A stretch of 64,000 nt of DNA, taken from NCBI GenBank assembly GCA_009760855.2, contig WPIO01000093.1, positions 1,207,001-1,271,000 of the forward strand, written 5' to 3'. Below, piece after piece: positions 1 through 11,002 of this stretch. The translations under genes were made by a program, and so were the position numbers. The stretch is from Cristatella mucedo (Eukaryota; Bryozoa; Phylactolaemata; Cristatellidae). Below the pieces are notes generated by a model. The model searched no databases. It was not told the DNA's origin and saw only the letters and a list, made by a program, of their open reading frames with translations. Within the stretch, counting starts at the first letter, position 1. Every line of letters begins with the position of its first letter.

Positions 1-118
1 AGTGTCTGATAATATAAACGTAAAGTAAACGATAAGAACAACTGCTATATGAAGTATTCATACGGAGTACATCTGCCAAATTGTCTGGGATGCCCTTCAT
101 CACAATGTGGGCAAGAAC

Positions 119-337
119 TCAATGAAGATAGCTTGACCTGTTGTGCTTCGGCGCTATTATCTCAAATAACCGCTTCATCATACGACAAATACCAACTGCT
201 AGCATGGGGAACACGAGGCTAAGCACTTCGGGCAGTCCAGTCGACTGTAGCCATTTGAACGGCTGGGCCTTAAGGGCTAACCGCCAACCGAAATTGACCA
301 ACAAACACATCAAGACGATGTGCAAAAAGCTCCACAT
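119..337 (-). CDS. unrecognised open frame, possible exon
   Basis: A 72-codon minus-strand frame rich in hydrophobic residues (LSLVFPMLAVGICRMMKRLF) ends at a TGA and then stays open in the same frame to the window edge (about 39 more codons, including AHIVMKGIPDNLADVLRMN). One stop in about 110 codons is unusual but not decisive by chance. No domain was recognised. It may be an exon, a pseudogene or noise. Confidence 0.2.
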   Translation of the reverse strand: MWSFLHIVLMCLLVNFGWRLALKAQPFKWLQSTGLPEVLSLVFPMLAVGICRMMKRLFEIIAPKHNRSSYLH

Positions 338-344
338 ATTTTGA

Positions 345-575
345 TCACGATTTAGAGGGTGCAGTGGTAGTGCAAATTAAAGTTCCGTGTAGGCTGCTAG
401 CACCGGTGGCAGTGCTACTTCCGGCACAGATGTCTCCAGAATCTGCTGGCGTGGGCAGTGTCTCGGTTGCTGTTGGAAATGCACGAGAGGAGCCATCACA
501 GGCCTTGCACAACACCTCTGAGACCCATCGCATGGCCAGACCATCTGATGCCAAAATTCCAGCAGCAGTGGGCAT
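345..575 (-). CDS. Ser/Thr-rich open frame, function unknown
   Basis: A minus-strand frame of 76 codons with a Ser/Thr/Ala-rich stretch (TATETLPTPADSGDICAG), lying in sequence without visible repeats. An overlapping second frame (377-766) is also open, which argues for low stop density rather than coding. Kept only because the stretch is otherwise unexplained. Confidence 0.12.
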   Translation of the reverse strand: MPTAAGILASDGLAMRWVSEVLCKACDGSSRAFPTATETLPTPADSGDICAGSSTATGASSLHGTLICTTTAPSKS

Positions 576-1142
576 TCAGAAGGGAGCAAGGGCATGCATT
601 CAAATAGACTTGAGCAGCTTATAGGATGGCACCATGAGCTGGGATGAGAAGTGCATCTGGTGGGGTGGCAAACAGGGGGGGGGGGGCTATAGCAGGAGGA
701 AGCTTGACCAGAATGTCTTATATTCAGACTGCCAAGTGTCACAGTTACAAGTGCTAGCAACGACAATGCTCAGCGTACCAACTATAAACCTAGTGCCACG
801 CCCAGGATGTGTACGAATACTCAGCTGCAGAGGCTTGCAGGCTGCTTAGCACCAACATGTATAGACGACAACCAATAACAGGTTGGAGAATGTCTAGCAG
901 GAGCAGCAGAAAACATTGGCCAAGGCTCATCTGCTAGAAATCACTAGAGACCGTGCCTGCCTTTGCTAAACCCCTGCAGCCTTGAGCTCGGCACCATAAG
1001 CCATTACGACATGCCCATACTAAAAGAAGCATCCGTTTTAAATTTGTTAATGTTAAAACAAAGCCCACCGGCTCCTCACAAATTTGCAACTCATCTTGTC
1101 CATGGTTGCAAGGATTTGTCACGTCTCTTTTGTTCCAGCATT

Positions 1143-1263
1143 GCCGGTTTGGTGCAGTGGTTAAGGTGCTCGCCCCGACCAAGGTCTGGCTGAGGTCGCA
1201 GGCTCGAGCCCCGAGGCACCTGAATAGTGAGTAAGTTCTCTTAGGGCGCTATACGAATGAATT
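1143..1263 (+). mobile_element. SINE A copy (tRNA-headed)
   Basis: The head holds a Pol III A-box-like TGGTGCAGTGG and B-box-like GGCTCGAGCCC. The tail GCACCTGAATAGTGAG...TTCTCTTAGGGCGCTATA matches the SINE A tail at 37.3 and 51.8 kb. A (TA)n run follows (1264-1292). Confidence 0.85.
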
Positions 1264-1292
1264 ATACATATATATGTATATATATATATATC
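1264..1292. repeat. (TA)n microsatellite
   Basis: Run of TA/TG dinucleotides at the end of SINE A. Confidence 0.9.
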
Positions 1293-1364
1293 TCCCTTTA
1301 TGCTGGAACAAAGAAGAGTGGCACAATCTTGGGATATCGCCTTGAGAAGTGAATCTCAAGCTAG

Positions 1365-1640
1365 GCGCTTAACAGCATCCACTCTCCTACTGCCGACTAT
1401 GGCACATCCTTTCTTGCCGTCCTGCGCTGCTACTTCCAAGCTACTCACTACCTCAACGGCTCTCCTGACTCAGCTATGCTTTTAACTTTCTTTTCGTTAG
1501 TGAGACAAAGTCTGTTGACTGCCGAGTGCGTACCAAAAGCCAATTTGGCTTTGAAGGCGCTGTAGAAAATGCTCCTGCGTAACTCCCACTTAGTCTTTGT
1601 GGATTTGTGCAGTTACAGACAGAGATACATTTACATATGC
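1365..1640 (+). mobile_element. LINE A fragment, 3' end
   Basis: Matches the 3' coding end and UTR of the LINE A family elsewhere in the window (CTGCCGACTATGGCACATC, then CACTACCTCAAC, GAGACAAAGTCTGTTG and the ending CAGAGATACATTTACAT). Divergent and 5'-truncated. Confidence 0.8.
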
Positions 1641-2059
1641 TGAAGAAAGCCAGCTCACGACCTTGGTTGCTAGAGGTGAGCACTTCACCCCAGAGGCCGA
1701 GAGGGGGGCCGGTTGCTCAGAATTCGGTGTGTGCGAGTAGGCAGGGAGGGGGGCACAAGTCGACATCTGCGTACAGGCAGGTATTCATCGAATCAGGACG
1801 CACAGTGCGTCTACAGCGTGGCACCCGACAGTGCAACCTGATGTACAATGCAGACAAAGCTGGAGCATGACCGAGTGCGGCTGCTTGAGGGAAGCCAAGC
1901 AGTGGGCGACTACGATGGGCAGCTAGCCGTGCACGTCTGCTCGAAGGCACGCGAATCGAAGGCCCACACGTCACGCACACCGTTCTTCTCCTCTCTGCTC
2001 GACCCATTCAGGCGAGGCTAGACTGCATGTGGCAATTAGACACTGTGCATGTAATCAAC
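1641..2059. other. no gene or repeat recognised
   Basis: GC-richer than its flanks, with open frames on both strands that look like composition effects. Nothing assignable. Confidence 0.5.
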
Positions 2060-2170
2060 CTATCGACCTGCTTCCTTTGTAGCATTTTTAAAGTGCTACG
2101 AAACAAGATTAATCTATCTTCGGGTGCTACACAAATGTCTTATTATTATCATTACTATTATTACCTCAAT
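2060..2170 (+). mobile_element. LINE-type 3' tail
   Basis: GTAGCATTTTTAAAGTGCTACG followed by a degenerate AATCTATCTTCGGGTGCTAC hairpin arm and a (TTA)n run. Upstream GTGCATGTAATCAACC is shared with the tail at 61.16-61.28 kb, suggesting a third, older LINE subfamily. Confidence 0.6.
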
Positions 2171-2309
2171 GCTGAGCAATTCGGCGGCTTTCCGTTGGGC
2201 GTTGGTACCTGTGGCATGCTCGTCAGCAGCAGTGTGCACTGACAGGTTTCTCTTAGGAAGACCAAAATAGTCGAATTGTAATCTAGGAAACGTTTATGCA
2301 CGAGAAAGA

Positions 2310-3140
2310 AAGAATAATAATTATTGTATCATAAGACATTTGCATGGCTCCCACAGAGAACTACATTTCTTTCTAGGCACTTTTTTCACTTTTTCATTAT
2401 CAGCATGAAAAAGCATGCATGGGAAAACTTACACGGCCCCAGCAAATGCTGTGAAGAAAAGCGCATTTTAGCTTCTTTTAAATGCAAAGTCGGGTGATAT
2501 GGTGACGTCAGCTGAGATTGATGTCTAGACTTTCTCTATGACTTGAGTCAGAAGAGCGGGTGGTACGATACCTAAACGCATTGGGAAGTTGTTTGGATAG
2601 GTAGGCTGGAGCATTACCATTGAGGGAACTAGACAAGAGTGAAATAACATTTTACTCCCAAGCAGCTTGATGGGGAGCCAGTGCAGGTCGGTGAGCAATG
2701 GCATAATGTGGCAGCTGCAACGTCCAAGACAGAAAAACCTAGCTGCATAGCTTTGCACAAATGGCAAGCACTTTATTGCACATGCCTGAAGACCTGTATC
2801 CGTTACAGAAGTCGCGACCGGATGTAACTAATGCAGGGCCCAACTTAGACGTAGCATCCCGGACCGAGCAGGTCTGGATTTTTGCAATGTTACGTAACTG
2901 AAAGTAGGCAGACTGGGCTACGGAGCTAATGTTGTTGTCTATCGAAAGGTCACTTAGGAACACGACACCCAGATTTCGAGCAGATACTCCTGAAGACAAG
3001 CTAACCCGTTTTCAGAGATAAGCTTTCAATTTCCAAGTTACTATAGGTTTGCCCATAAATAGTAAGTTGGTTTTAACGTTACTGAATTTGAGCACGTTTG
3101 CTGCCACTGAAGTACAAACGTCAGCAATACATGCAGCAAG
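2310..3140 (-). mobile_element. LINE B copy, antisense
   Basis: On the minus strand: an RT-end frame with SARNLGVVFLSDLSIDNNIS (the NLGV-F-SDLS motif), then CHIMPLLTDLHWLPIK, the conserved LINE C-terminal pattern, then the hairpin tail (CAGAGAACTACATTTCTTTC in plus sense). Several frameshifts. This is the degraded C-terminal part of ORF2 plus the 3' UTR. Confidence 0.8.
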
Positions 3141-3984
3141 ATGTTTCAAAACGAGTGCTCAAATGAGCTGCCCTCGGCGAAGGTACTCGACAATCGTCAA
3201 AACACCACGCAGGTGGCCCATCATCCCTCAGGACAGCTTAATCGCTCGGTCGGTCCGGCACTGTGCGTTCGGGGACAGGATGGACTATTCGCTGAGATCA
3301 GGAGTCCTGATCTCTTGCCTCCCTCTCTCTGCCTGGCGCAGCAGTGTTTGAGGCCAAAGCTGCATGCGCTCGATCGCCGACGACTTCGTTGAGCCCTGAG
3401 CCGCTCGAATGCCGGTCACAATATCGAGGCACTCAGCCGAGCATGCTGGGGTAGGGGGTGGGGCAAGGCTAGCAGCTCACACAATGCAGTGGCAACAGCT
3501 GCATTTGCGTAACCGTGTGTCAACAAACTCTCAGTGGCAGCAGCTGAGTGAAACAAGTCGCTATCATGGTTACTTTCTGCCTCTGATAGCCCATGGGGCA
3601 TCAAAGCCAGCTTAGCTGGCTAGCGATAATCGACCCCACCCCACCCAACCAGCCATCGTCGGCCGTGCGTCCGGCCTATGGGGGACCGGCGCTTATTGCC
3701 ATAAGTAAGTACACTGGCTGTGCGAGCTAGCATCCTGCGGGCAGCGCGGTGACATCCGGGCACTCGAGGCTGCAGGCTAGCATCAATGCAAACGACCAAC
3801 CTTTTGTTGCTTCCAAGCATCAACAGGGCACCCCACTTCGCAAGAGACCAATGCCTTTGGTCACACGAGGCAGGGCAGTTTGTTCAGCACGGTTGGTAAA
3901 TATGGCCACAAAGATTACCTTCAGGGCGACCGGAAAGAACACGACAAACAGATCTGCCCTCTCACACATACCGATCGGGCTTGC

Positions 3985-4015
<31 letters not shown>

Positions 4016-4134
4016 GTGGAGAGACGTGGGGAGAGAGAGAGTGCACACGAGGGTGGCCGGCATAGCAAGCGCATGCAAAGGCAAATTGCTTTCCACTGAA
4101 TTGGAATTGTTAGTGTTTGTTAGCCAGTGCAACG
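3141..4134. other. no gene recognised
   Basis: Overlapping short frames on both strands and one (GA)n tract. No family pattern and no splice-bounded coding stretch. Confidence 0.5.
3986..4014. repeat. (GA)n microsatellite
   Basis: About 14 uninterrupted GA units, followed by imperfect GAGAG blocks to about 4040. Confidence 0.95.
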
Positions 4135-5000
4135 AGTAATAATAATAATAATTCACTTGATAAAGCACCCTCAGAGAACTTTATCTCTCTCTAGGCGCTC
4201 TACATTTGCTGTAAAGTGAAATGCAATTGAATGGTAAGTAAAATCATGCTTGAAAAACAAACGAAATAAATAATATGGTTAGGGGTGACATGCACAGGGT
4301 CAGCATGCAAATGTGGTTAGTGGCAGCATGCACAGTGTCAGCACGCATAAGCACATCAAGGACGAATCACAGGGACCCACTAAATGCTGTCCTAAATAGG
4401 TGTTTTTTTAGGTTCCTTTTAAATGTGGTCAGGTCAGGGATGTTCTGACGCAGGTCGGGAGGGAGTTCCAGGCTTTGGGAGCATATGAACTAAATGCACG
4501 GTCTCCAAAGGATTTAAGGTTTGTATGAGGTATTTCTAGACTGTTGGATTCCGAAAAGCGGGTGGTACGATGCTTGGCCTGATGGGGTAGTATATGACAG
4601 ATAGGCTGGAGCCATAGAATGAAGGGACCTAAAAGTGAGTGACAAAACCTTGAAGTCAATCCGTTGCTTGACTGGTAGCCAGTGCAGGTCGGCGAGAAGT
4701 GGAGTAATGTGGCAACTGTGACGCTCACGACAGATAACCCTAGCTGCAGAGTTTTGCACCAGCTGCAATCGCCTGATCGCACATGCTGGTAGGCCAGTAA
4801 GCAGTGAGTTGCAGAAGTCGAGACTGGATGTCACGAATGCATGGACCAACTTAGATGTGGTATCTTTATCTAAGGAACAGTCGCCGGCCAACATGCCGAG
4901 CAGAATGCGAATGCAAGCAGATAGCAAGCATACTGGTGCAAATACAGAAGTTCTTGCCTTCTGTGAGGAACAGAGTGTGCAAGCAGCAAAATACTTTCGC
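4135..5000 (-). mobile_element. LINE B copy, antisense, well preserved
   Basis: Starts in plus sense with (AAT)n and TTCACTTGATAAAGCACCCT. The minus-strand frame at 4514-5104 reads KLVHAFVTSSLDFCNSLLTG, ITPLLADLHWLPVKQRIDFK and VLSLTFRSLHSMAPAYLS, the C-terminal region of CR1/L2-type ORF2. A second frame continues the C-terminus (KSFGDRAFSSYAPKAWNSLP). 5'-truncated near 4.9-5.1 kb. Confidence 0.9.
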
Positions 5001-5104
5001 ACTCGGCTGCAGCGACCGGCGACGGCTGCTGCTTTACGGTTAATAAAGCAATACCAATACATCGGGAAGACATTTGCCCTTGTGTGCATATGCTGGCGAA
5101 GCAA

Positions 5105-7299
5105 TTGCTTTACGCAGGTAGTGGATGTTGGCCACGTACACTTTCACTAGCAGCACACTTGATATTCAAATATCCAGCCATTGCCTGCTAGCACAGTACT
5201 AGACTTTGCACCAGACTTGGCAATCAGACTGAAGCCTTCAACACGCGACCTCCCACAAGGGGAGCTAATCTGTGCCATGGAACTTTGATGAGCTCCCATT
5301 CCCATTGGCGAATCACATACGATTGCAAGTGGACAGTTCGTGGTTGCTGACTATAGAAGTCAGGTCAAGCAATATCACCATTGCAAGTCGACATTTGGTA
5401 GTTTATTTGGTAGGTATTGCACGTCGACATTTGGTAGGTTAGTATTACGGATGGGGAAGAACTTGGAGCTTGTCCCTGTTAGACTTAGTGCTTGAACTCG
5501 CCGACCTCTGGTCAGCGAAGGCGTAACATCGTGGCACCTGAGGTCAACATCCTTGCTACCCCACCCACCAAAAATAGCTACGGTCATCAGCAGGCTAGCA
5601 GCTACAGAAGCTGTCGAACCTGTCGAACACAGGCTGGCACTGTGAAGTGCACTGCTGGCTGCCAACCTGATGTGACAATTTGCTCCATTACTCCTAATTG
5701 GATGCCACATAGGTAGCACAAAAGAGCTACCGAGAAGATGGCCAGCACTATAAGTCACCAGGGATTACCAACACAGCCCAGCAAATTGGCAGCAGAGGCC
5801 ACTCACACACATACCTAACAATACCCCAGGTGGGTTCACATCAGGACTTATTATTCGTCAGCCACTTTACTGGCCATTCATTACAAAGACCCCGGTAGCA
5901 TTTATGCTTGACAAATTAATGAAGTATAGGAGCTGAATGAAAAGCCACAAACCATAGATTATGCAGCAAAAGCTTTCAAAAGCGTAGCCGCCAAACGGCT
6001 ATGATGATTGACAGTTGCAAACGATTGCAAATGCCGGCGGTACACTGACTGCTAACAAGCACCGAGATAATCATGGGCAAGCTCACTAATACCAGCCACA
6101 CTCATGCCACACTTCCGCAAGAGGGTACTGCCTGCCTGCGAGTTCAGTTACACATTGGAGCCTCCTGTACACTCGACAAAGGATGAGAGTTTTACCCAGA
6201 CTATGGCGCATCAGGGTACACCCCTGGCACGTGGCAAACTAGCATTTAACCATACTGTGACTGCCATACCTGCACAACATCCGATCTTCAACGAATCAAG
6301 GAAACACTAGGGGCATTAGAGCCTACGTCGCCGAGCTGTTATATCAAGCTGTGCATAGCAGCGTTCAGATGTGCAGTAAGTAGTTGTGACGCTCCCCTTC
6401 AATGCCGCGAGTGCATGGGTAGGCGCACGCGTGCCAGGCAGTGCATGTACGCACAATGGACCTGCACGGCACACGACTGGGCATCGCTGCAGTGGCTGGC
6501 AGCAACGTGCCAGCCGCTGCAGCGATGAGCTCACGTGCCGGGGCCGCTGGATGCACTAGCACTGAGAGCACTCGAGGCATGCTGCCCCTCTTGTCTGGAG
6601 CGATGATGGAATGCTGGCATTCCTTTCACGCTAGCTACCTACACGAGCTCTGAGGATGGCTCCCTGCCTTTCAAATTAGCGACTCTGACTTCAAGCTATG
6701 AGGCAGCATGTAGCTGCCGGCCAGCACCGAGGTCGACAACCAACAGCGAATGGAGCGAGTCCTGGGCCAACCGTCACTCGAAAGACCATTGGGTCATTTG
6801 GTGAGGGCGAACCCGCAGCACGTAGAAGCAGAAGCTCTCACGAGTCACTGGCTCAGAGCTGCAAGCGAATGCAATATAGTCGGACCAACATAAACCAGCT
6901 CAGATGCTTACGGCCTTATAATTAGGACAAGGTGAAGAGCGAACAGCAGGACGTGCACTAGCGCTGCTGCTGCTGCTTCGAAGCTCGAACGACAGTGTTG
7001 TGGCACAGCAGCGCTGCTCGAGCGCAGTGCCAGCATCTGCTCTCGCCTTGCATGGCACACCTGACATTTGCCAAATTAAATGCTCGCCGCCGCCCCTTTT
7101 CCATTCAGTTAGCTGCAAGGTGCACCAGGAAACGTCGCACATACCAACCCTAGAGCATCGAAGCAAGGCCTAGAACACCTGGAGCATTGGTGCCTTAACT
7201 GAGTACAGCCGAAAACGCAGGCAAACTGCCAAGGAATAAGACTTTCAAGAGCAGAAGCAGGTGACGTTGAGGCTCGAGACCACAGCACATGGTCAGTCA
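5105..7299. other. repeat-poor unassigned region
   Basis: No LINE or SINE seen. A small direct duplication (GTCGACATTTGGTAG twice, 5387-5432) is the only structure noted. Short frames on both strands are unremarkable. Confidence 0.5.
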
Positions 7300-8150
7300 G
7301 CTCAACGAACGCCTGCCGGAAAACTTAATCGATCGACCCATTTATCCCTCACCCACCTCGTGGAGGGCCGCCCCCCCCCCCCGTCGTTTCGGCAGGGCTG
7401 AGAAGATACTACGAACGGGGTTACATCGAGGCTGAGCGGAAGCTGAAGACCGACGGCGTCGATGTATGGCAACGCGGTGCGAATCGTCGGCGCACAGCGA
7501 ATTCTCTCGATACCTCTCGCTCGTGCGCTCCCTAACGAGCCCCCACGAGGGCGACGCCCTTTCGGAAAAGTGCAGCTCAAACTGCCGACAGTGCGGTGTA
7601 GAATATCGGCGGACGATAAGACGCGCTAATCGCATTTTCTGAGCGCTGCATCTGCTGAGCAGCAATGGAGTCGGCTTGGCCAGCCGAGGCGGCGGCTCGG
7701 GGAAAGTTAAACGGTTCGCGTAAGGCCTCGCGAGCGTTCCTCTGCGCGCGTCTCACGACTAGCGGCGCACCGCCGCGCGCCACCGGGGTCAATTCGCTTA
7801 CAGCCAGCGTCCTTCCGGCAAGTGGCCGGCCGAGACACAGACGCGCTCGACGGCACGGACTTGGGCAGGCTACGGGCCGCTCGCCGACGACGGCAGGCTA
7901 CAGGTGTCCCGGTGTTCTTATGTACACCCCGTTCACGCGCTAAGTACTAAGCGCACGACGCTAACAACTGAACAAGGAAGTCCTGGAGGCGAGCGTCGAC
8001 CGGGGCACCGCGCCTAAAGCTAAGGCGCGAAACGGCCAGCAGCGAACGAACGCGAGACGAAAGCCGCGGCGGAGGCGGAGGCGGCGGCAGGAGTCGCGAT
8101 TCCGTCATAAGACTCGTGCTACTCCCGCCGGAGGAAGCCTGCGAACGTAC

Positions 8151-8171
8151 CTCATCGTTGAGCTGCTGCAT
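8151..8171 (-). CDS. possible first coding exon of a minus-strand gene
   Basis: On the minus strand an ATG is followed by seven codons (MQQLNDE) and a strong donor, GAG then GTACGT. It lies inside the CpG-rich block and about 360 bp downstream (minus strand) of a TATAAATA box. The frame also stays open without splicing to 7947 (74 codons, Pro- and Ser-rich). No downstream exon was recognised, so this is only a candidate. Confidence 0.25.
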
Positions 8172-8527
8172 TTCACAGCTACAACCACCGCTGGCGATTG
8201 ACTAACTCAATGGAGTTGATATCCAAGCACACCCGGAAGCCGGTTTCTACGCGGGCGCCAACGATACCGAAACGTTTACCCACCGGCCATTTTAACCTCC
8301 CACCGCGCACGACTGAACTGCACTTGAAAGTTGGCAGCAGAGCAGCCTTATGCTTGCCTCTCACCGCGCATAACTATAAATATCTCTCAAAAATTAACGT
8401 TATCTAGTCAGACGAGGACCGTGAAGAATATAATGTAGCACCGCCCACATGGACGTCGGCGGTCGGGGCGGGCGGGCGGGCGTGAGAGGGCGTGGCAACC
8501 CCGGGCGAACGATGCGAATACGGCGTC

Positions 8528-8538
8528 GTCTATTTATA
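8528..8538 (-). promoter_or_regulatory. TATA-like box
   Basis: The minus strand reads TCTATAAATAG, a full match to the metazoan TATA consensus, at the upstream edge (minus sense) of the CpG-rich block. The motif is short and common by chance; its position relative to the candidate exon at 8171 is the only support. A second TATAAATA on the plus strand lies near 8376. Confidence 0.25.
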
Positions 8539-8600
8539 GATTGATCCCCCTTTCGGCTATGGGTGCAGTGCTTGCAGCTGCTGATACGGCGTCGTTACAT

Positions 8601-9194
8601 CGTCGTTTGGCACAGAGCCAGCTCACTTCTCACTCATCCTGCTATGAGCACTGTGCCCGTAGCTGAAAGAGTGCTGGCTCTCTGAACAAACGGCGCCGCA
8701 TTGGCTGGCGGTTATCGCCGTGGTGCGCGGCTCAAATGCCTATGACGAAAGAGGCTATTCAGAGCACGTCAGTTTGTTGGAAACCCTTCCGAAGCTCGAA
8801 ATCCCTCGCTAAATCAGCAATAGGCTACTAAGGCGCTGGACGGTCTACGAGCCGATGCCAAGACCTTGGCAGCCACTGGGGATTTCAATGAATGTCGAGT
8901 TGGACAAAAGTGAGTTACTGTTATTTGTTAGGGGGTGAATGAGAGGTAAAATTATAAATCCTGCCGAGACAGGATATGTAAGGTAGGTTGCCGTCTATCG
9001 GTAGTTCGTCACTCTCCGTGGGCTGTGCAGAGAATAAACGACAACTCAGCGAAAGCGCATCTGAGGACATAGGCGCGAGAGTACTCGACCGGAGCCCTAC
9101 TTGAAGGCGAGTGGGGGTCGATCTGCATGCACCGCTTATCCCGTTTGCACTTGATCATACGGTTTGTCAAAACTTTGAACCGAAGCTGGTTAGA
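8601..9194. other. unassigned region after the CpG-rich block
   Basis: The string TACGGCGTCGT occurs at 8519 and 8585. A short inverted repeat (AGAGCCAGC ... GCTGGCTCT) lies at about 8615-8682. No gene seen. Confidence 0.45.
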
Positions 9195-9300
9195 AAGAGA
9201 ATAATAATAATAATAGTTATAATAATAATAATGACACATACGTAGGTAGTTTGTAAGTAGGCTTAGGAAAACTTAATCTCTATACAGACGCTATTAAAAC
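9195..9300 (-). mobile_element. LINE/SINE-type tail, antisense
   Basis: An (AATAAT)n run is followed by GGAAAACTTAATCTCTATACAGACGC, the reverse complement of the shared hairpin tail. Too short and diverged to assign to a family. Confidence 0.5.
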
Positions 9301-9484
9301 TCGCCGAAAGAGAAGCAATGTCACCACGGGTTACTGACATCCTTGGCTGGCATACGTAGAAAGAGAAGCTAAATTTCACATACATCATTGAAATTTAAGC
9401 TAAATTCCACATACATCATGCTTAAACGCGCCGGCAATAGCACACAAGAAGACTTACTGTGCCATAAGTTAGTAGGATCCCTAT

Positions 9485-9575
9485 TTAATTACATGCTTCC
9501 TTTGTAGCAAATGTAAAGTGCCTAGAAAGAGATTGGGTTCTCCGAGGGCGTTGTATCAAATGTATTATTATCACT
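9485..9575 (+). mobile_element. LINE 3' tail
   Basis: CTTCCTTTGTAGCAAATGTA, then AAGTGCCTAGAAAGAGATTG, GGTTCTCCGAGGGCG and (TTA)n: a tail-only LINE insertion, as expected from extreme 5' truncation. Confidence 0.75.
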
Positions 9576-9584
9576 TTTATTAAG

Positions 9585-9895
9585 CACTGGATCGTGGCGA
9601 AGCAAGGGCACAAGGAAAACAGGAACAAATGTTCACTGAGGGGCAGGAAAAAAGCTAAGTAGATCAAAAGCGTCTTTAGCTGAGATTTAAAGGATTCCAA
9701 GATATTGTGCTGGTGACAGATATGAGGTGGCGACCCGATACGAACTGAAGGCCTGATCGCCGTAACATTTCAATTTCTCGCGATATACGGCGAAAGGTGG
9801 GAAGGCTGAGAATCAAGCGATGCGAGAGCAGCACACCGGAGGAGTAGCAAGTAGGTCGGATAGTTAGGCTAGTGCAAATGAGTGAAGCGACTTGA
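9585..9895 (-). mobile_element. LINE C-terminal fragment, antisense
   Basis: Minus-strand frames include FKSLHSFALA, then GDQAFSSYRVATSYL in another frame, and ESFKSQLKTLLIYLAF, the typical last residues of L2-type ORF2 (SFKxxLKTHLF). The (GA)n tract adjoins it upstream in minus sense. Confidence 0.6.
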
Positions 9896-9899
9896 AGCG

Positions 9900-9953
9900 A
9901 AGAGAGAGAGAGAGAGAAAAAGAGAGAGAGAGAGAGAGAGTGGGAGAGAGAGG

Positions 9954-10042
<89 letters not shown>
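9900..10042. repeat. (GA)n microsatellite
   Basis: Imperfect at first (AAAA and TGGG interruptions up to 9960), then pure to 10042. It yields Ser-Leu repeat frames that are not genes. Confidence 0.97.
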
Positions 10043-10045
<3 letters not shown>

Positions 10046-10084
10046 GTCGATTCAATGATTGACAGCAAAACGGCGGCGAACTAG

Positions 10085-10390
10085 ATCAGCCAGTTTATTA
10101 GGTGATTTAACAGCCTCATTAGTATGGCAGCAGAAGAGCCATAACGGTCATCACCACCGCTTGCAGTTGCCAATAAAAGATATATAAATATAATTCATTT
10201 GTATAGCACCCCAAGAGAACTTAATCTCTATTCAGGTGCTTCACATGTGCCTCGGGGCTCAAGCCCACGACCTCAGCTAGGTCTTGGTAAGGGCGAGAGA
10301 ATCTTAACCGCTGGATCAAATCAGATCGCCCAAATGTAGGATTCAAACCCATGACCTCGATAGTAAAGAGCGAGCACTAAACTGCCAAAA
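10085..10390 (-). mobile_element. SINE B copy split by a nested SINE A
   Basis: The 3' half (10085-10181: TTAACAGCCTC...GGCAGCAGAAG...CATCACCACCGCTTGCAG) and the tRNA-like head (10331-10390: GATTCAAACCCATGACCTCG) both match SINE B, but are separated by a complete SINE A in the same orientation. Confidence 0.75.
10190..10328 (-). mobile_element. SINE A copy nested inside SINE B
   Basis: In plus sense: TTCATTTGTATAGCACCCCA, GAGAACTTAATCTCTATTCAGGTGC, then GCCTCGGGGCTCAAGCCCACG (reverse complement of the B box) and TTAACCGCTGGATCAAA. It interrupts SINE B between its body and its head, so it inserted later. Confidence 0.8.
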
Positions 10391-11002
10391 TAGTATTCAC
10401 AGCTTCTGAATTATGACATCTAGTGGACGATTGTGCCATAATCCATAGTTACGCGGTATAGAAGCCTAAAGTTATGCAATCGGTAGTCAGCTATGCCCCA
10501 GGCTATGCGCCAGGCCGGAGTTTCGCCTGAGGCTTTGAGCTGGTCGGCAGTTCGGCGGTGCTCCGTGCGCCGTACGAGAGTCGTTATCCGCCACGGCTGA
10601 TGCTAGAGTGATCTGATCTGTAGGCCTCCATCGCTGTCGATTAGACTTCTATGCGCTAGGAATGCGGACTTGCAATTGCAACTGCACCTGTGTGCACTTT
10701 TCAGAGCTGCCGTGCCCTCCAACGGTCGTCATACCTGGCATTCGTCGGTGCTGTGCATACAAGTCACAAGCACCGACTCCAAGATTCGGCGCTTCACCGG
10801 TTTTTGTCATTCGTCGGCTGGGACTAGCACAGTTGCAAGCGCTGGGCGGGTTTGCTGTCTCGTATGCTTCCAAGAGAAAGCCGCTAAACCCTGTTTGTAA
10901 CATTCTGTGTCGGAAGTGTTGGATGACTGCTGAGAACCGTTAGCAGTCACCTTGTACTGGTCTCATTGCTAGGGTCTATACTGTCAACATTGAACTTGTA
11001 AG
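10391..11002. other. unassigned; two overlapping open frames
   Basis: Plus-strand frames at 10662-10943 and 10670-10900 and a minus-strand frame at 10649-10903 overlap. It could be an LTR or leader of the gag-like remnant downstream, but no terminal repeat was found. Confidence 0.3.

Larger units (their letters stand above)
7300..8600. promoter_or_regulatory. CpG-rich block, possible promoter region
   Basis: CpG and GC content are visibly higher here than in the flanks (dense CGCG, GGCGGAGGCGG and CGGGCGGGCG strings), and no LINE or SINE is seen within it. It carries a C run (7371-7382), a minus-strand TATA-like box near 8530-8537 and the candidate minus-strand exon at 8151-8171. Open frames here on both strands look like composition effects rather than known proteins. 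The promoter role is inferred. Confidence 0.4.

Noticed and set aside
7302-7943. Overlapping Arg/Ala-rich frames on both strands in the CpG-rich block as genes
   Set aside because: High GC lowers stop frequency in all frames; no domain, and frames overlap on opposite strands.
9676-10068. Minus-strand Ser-Leu repeat frames
   Set aside because: Produced by the (GA)n microsatellite at 9900-10042; the part after it is LINE remnant.
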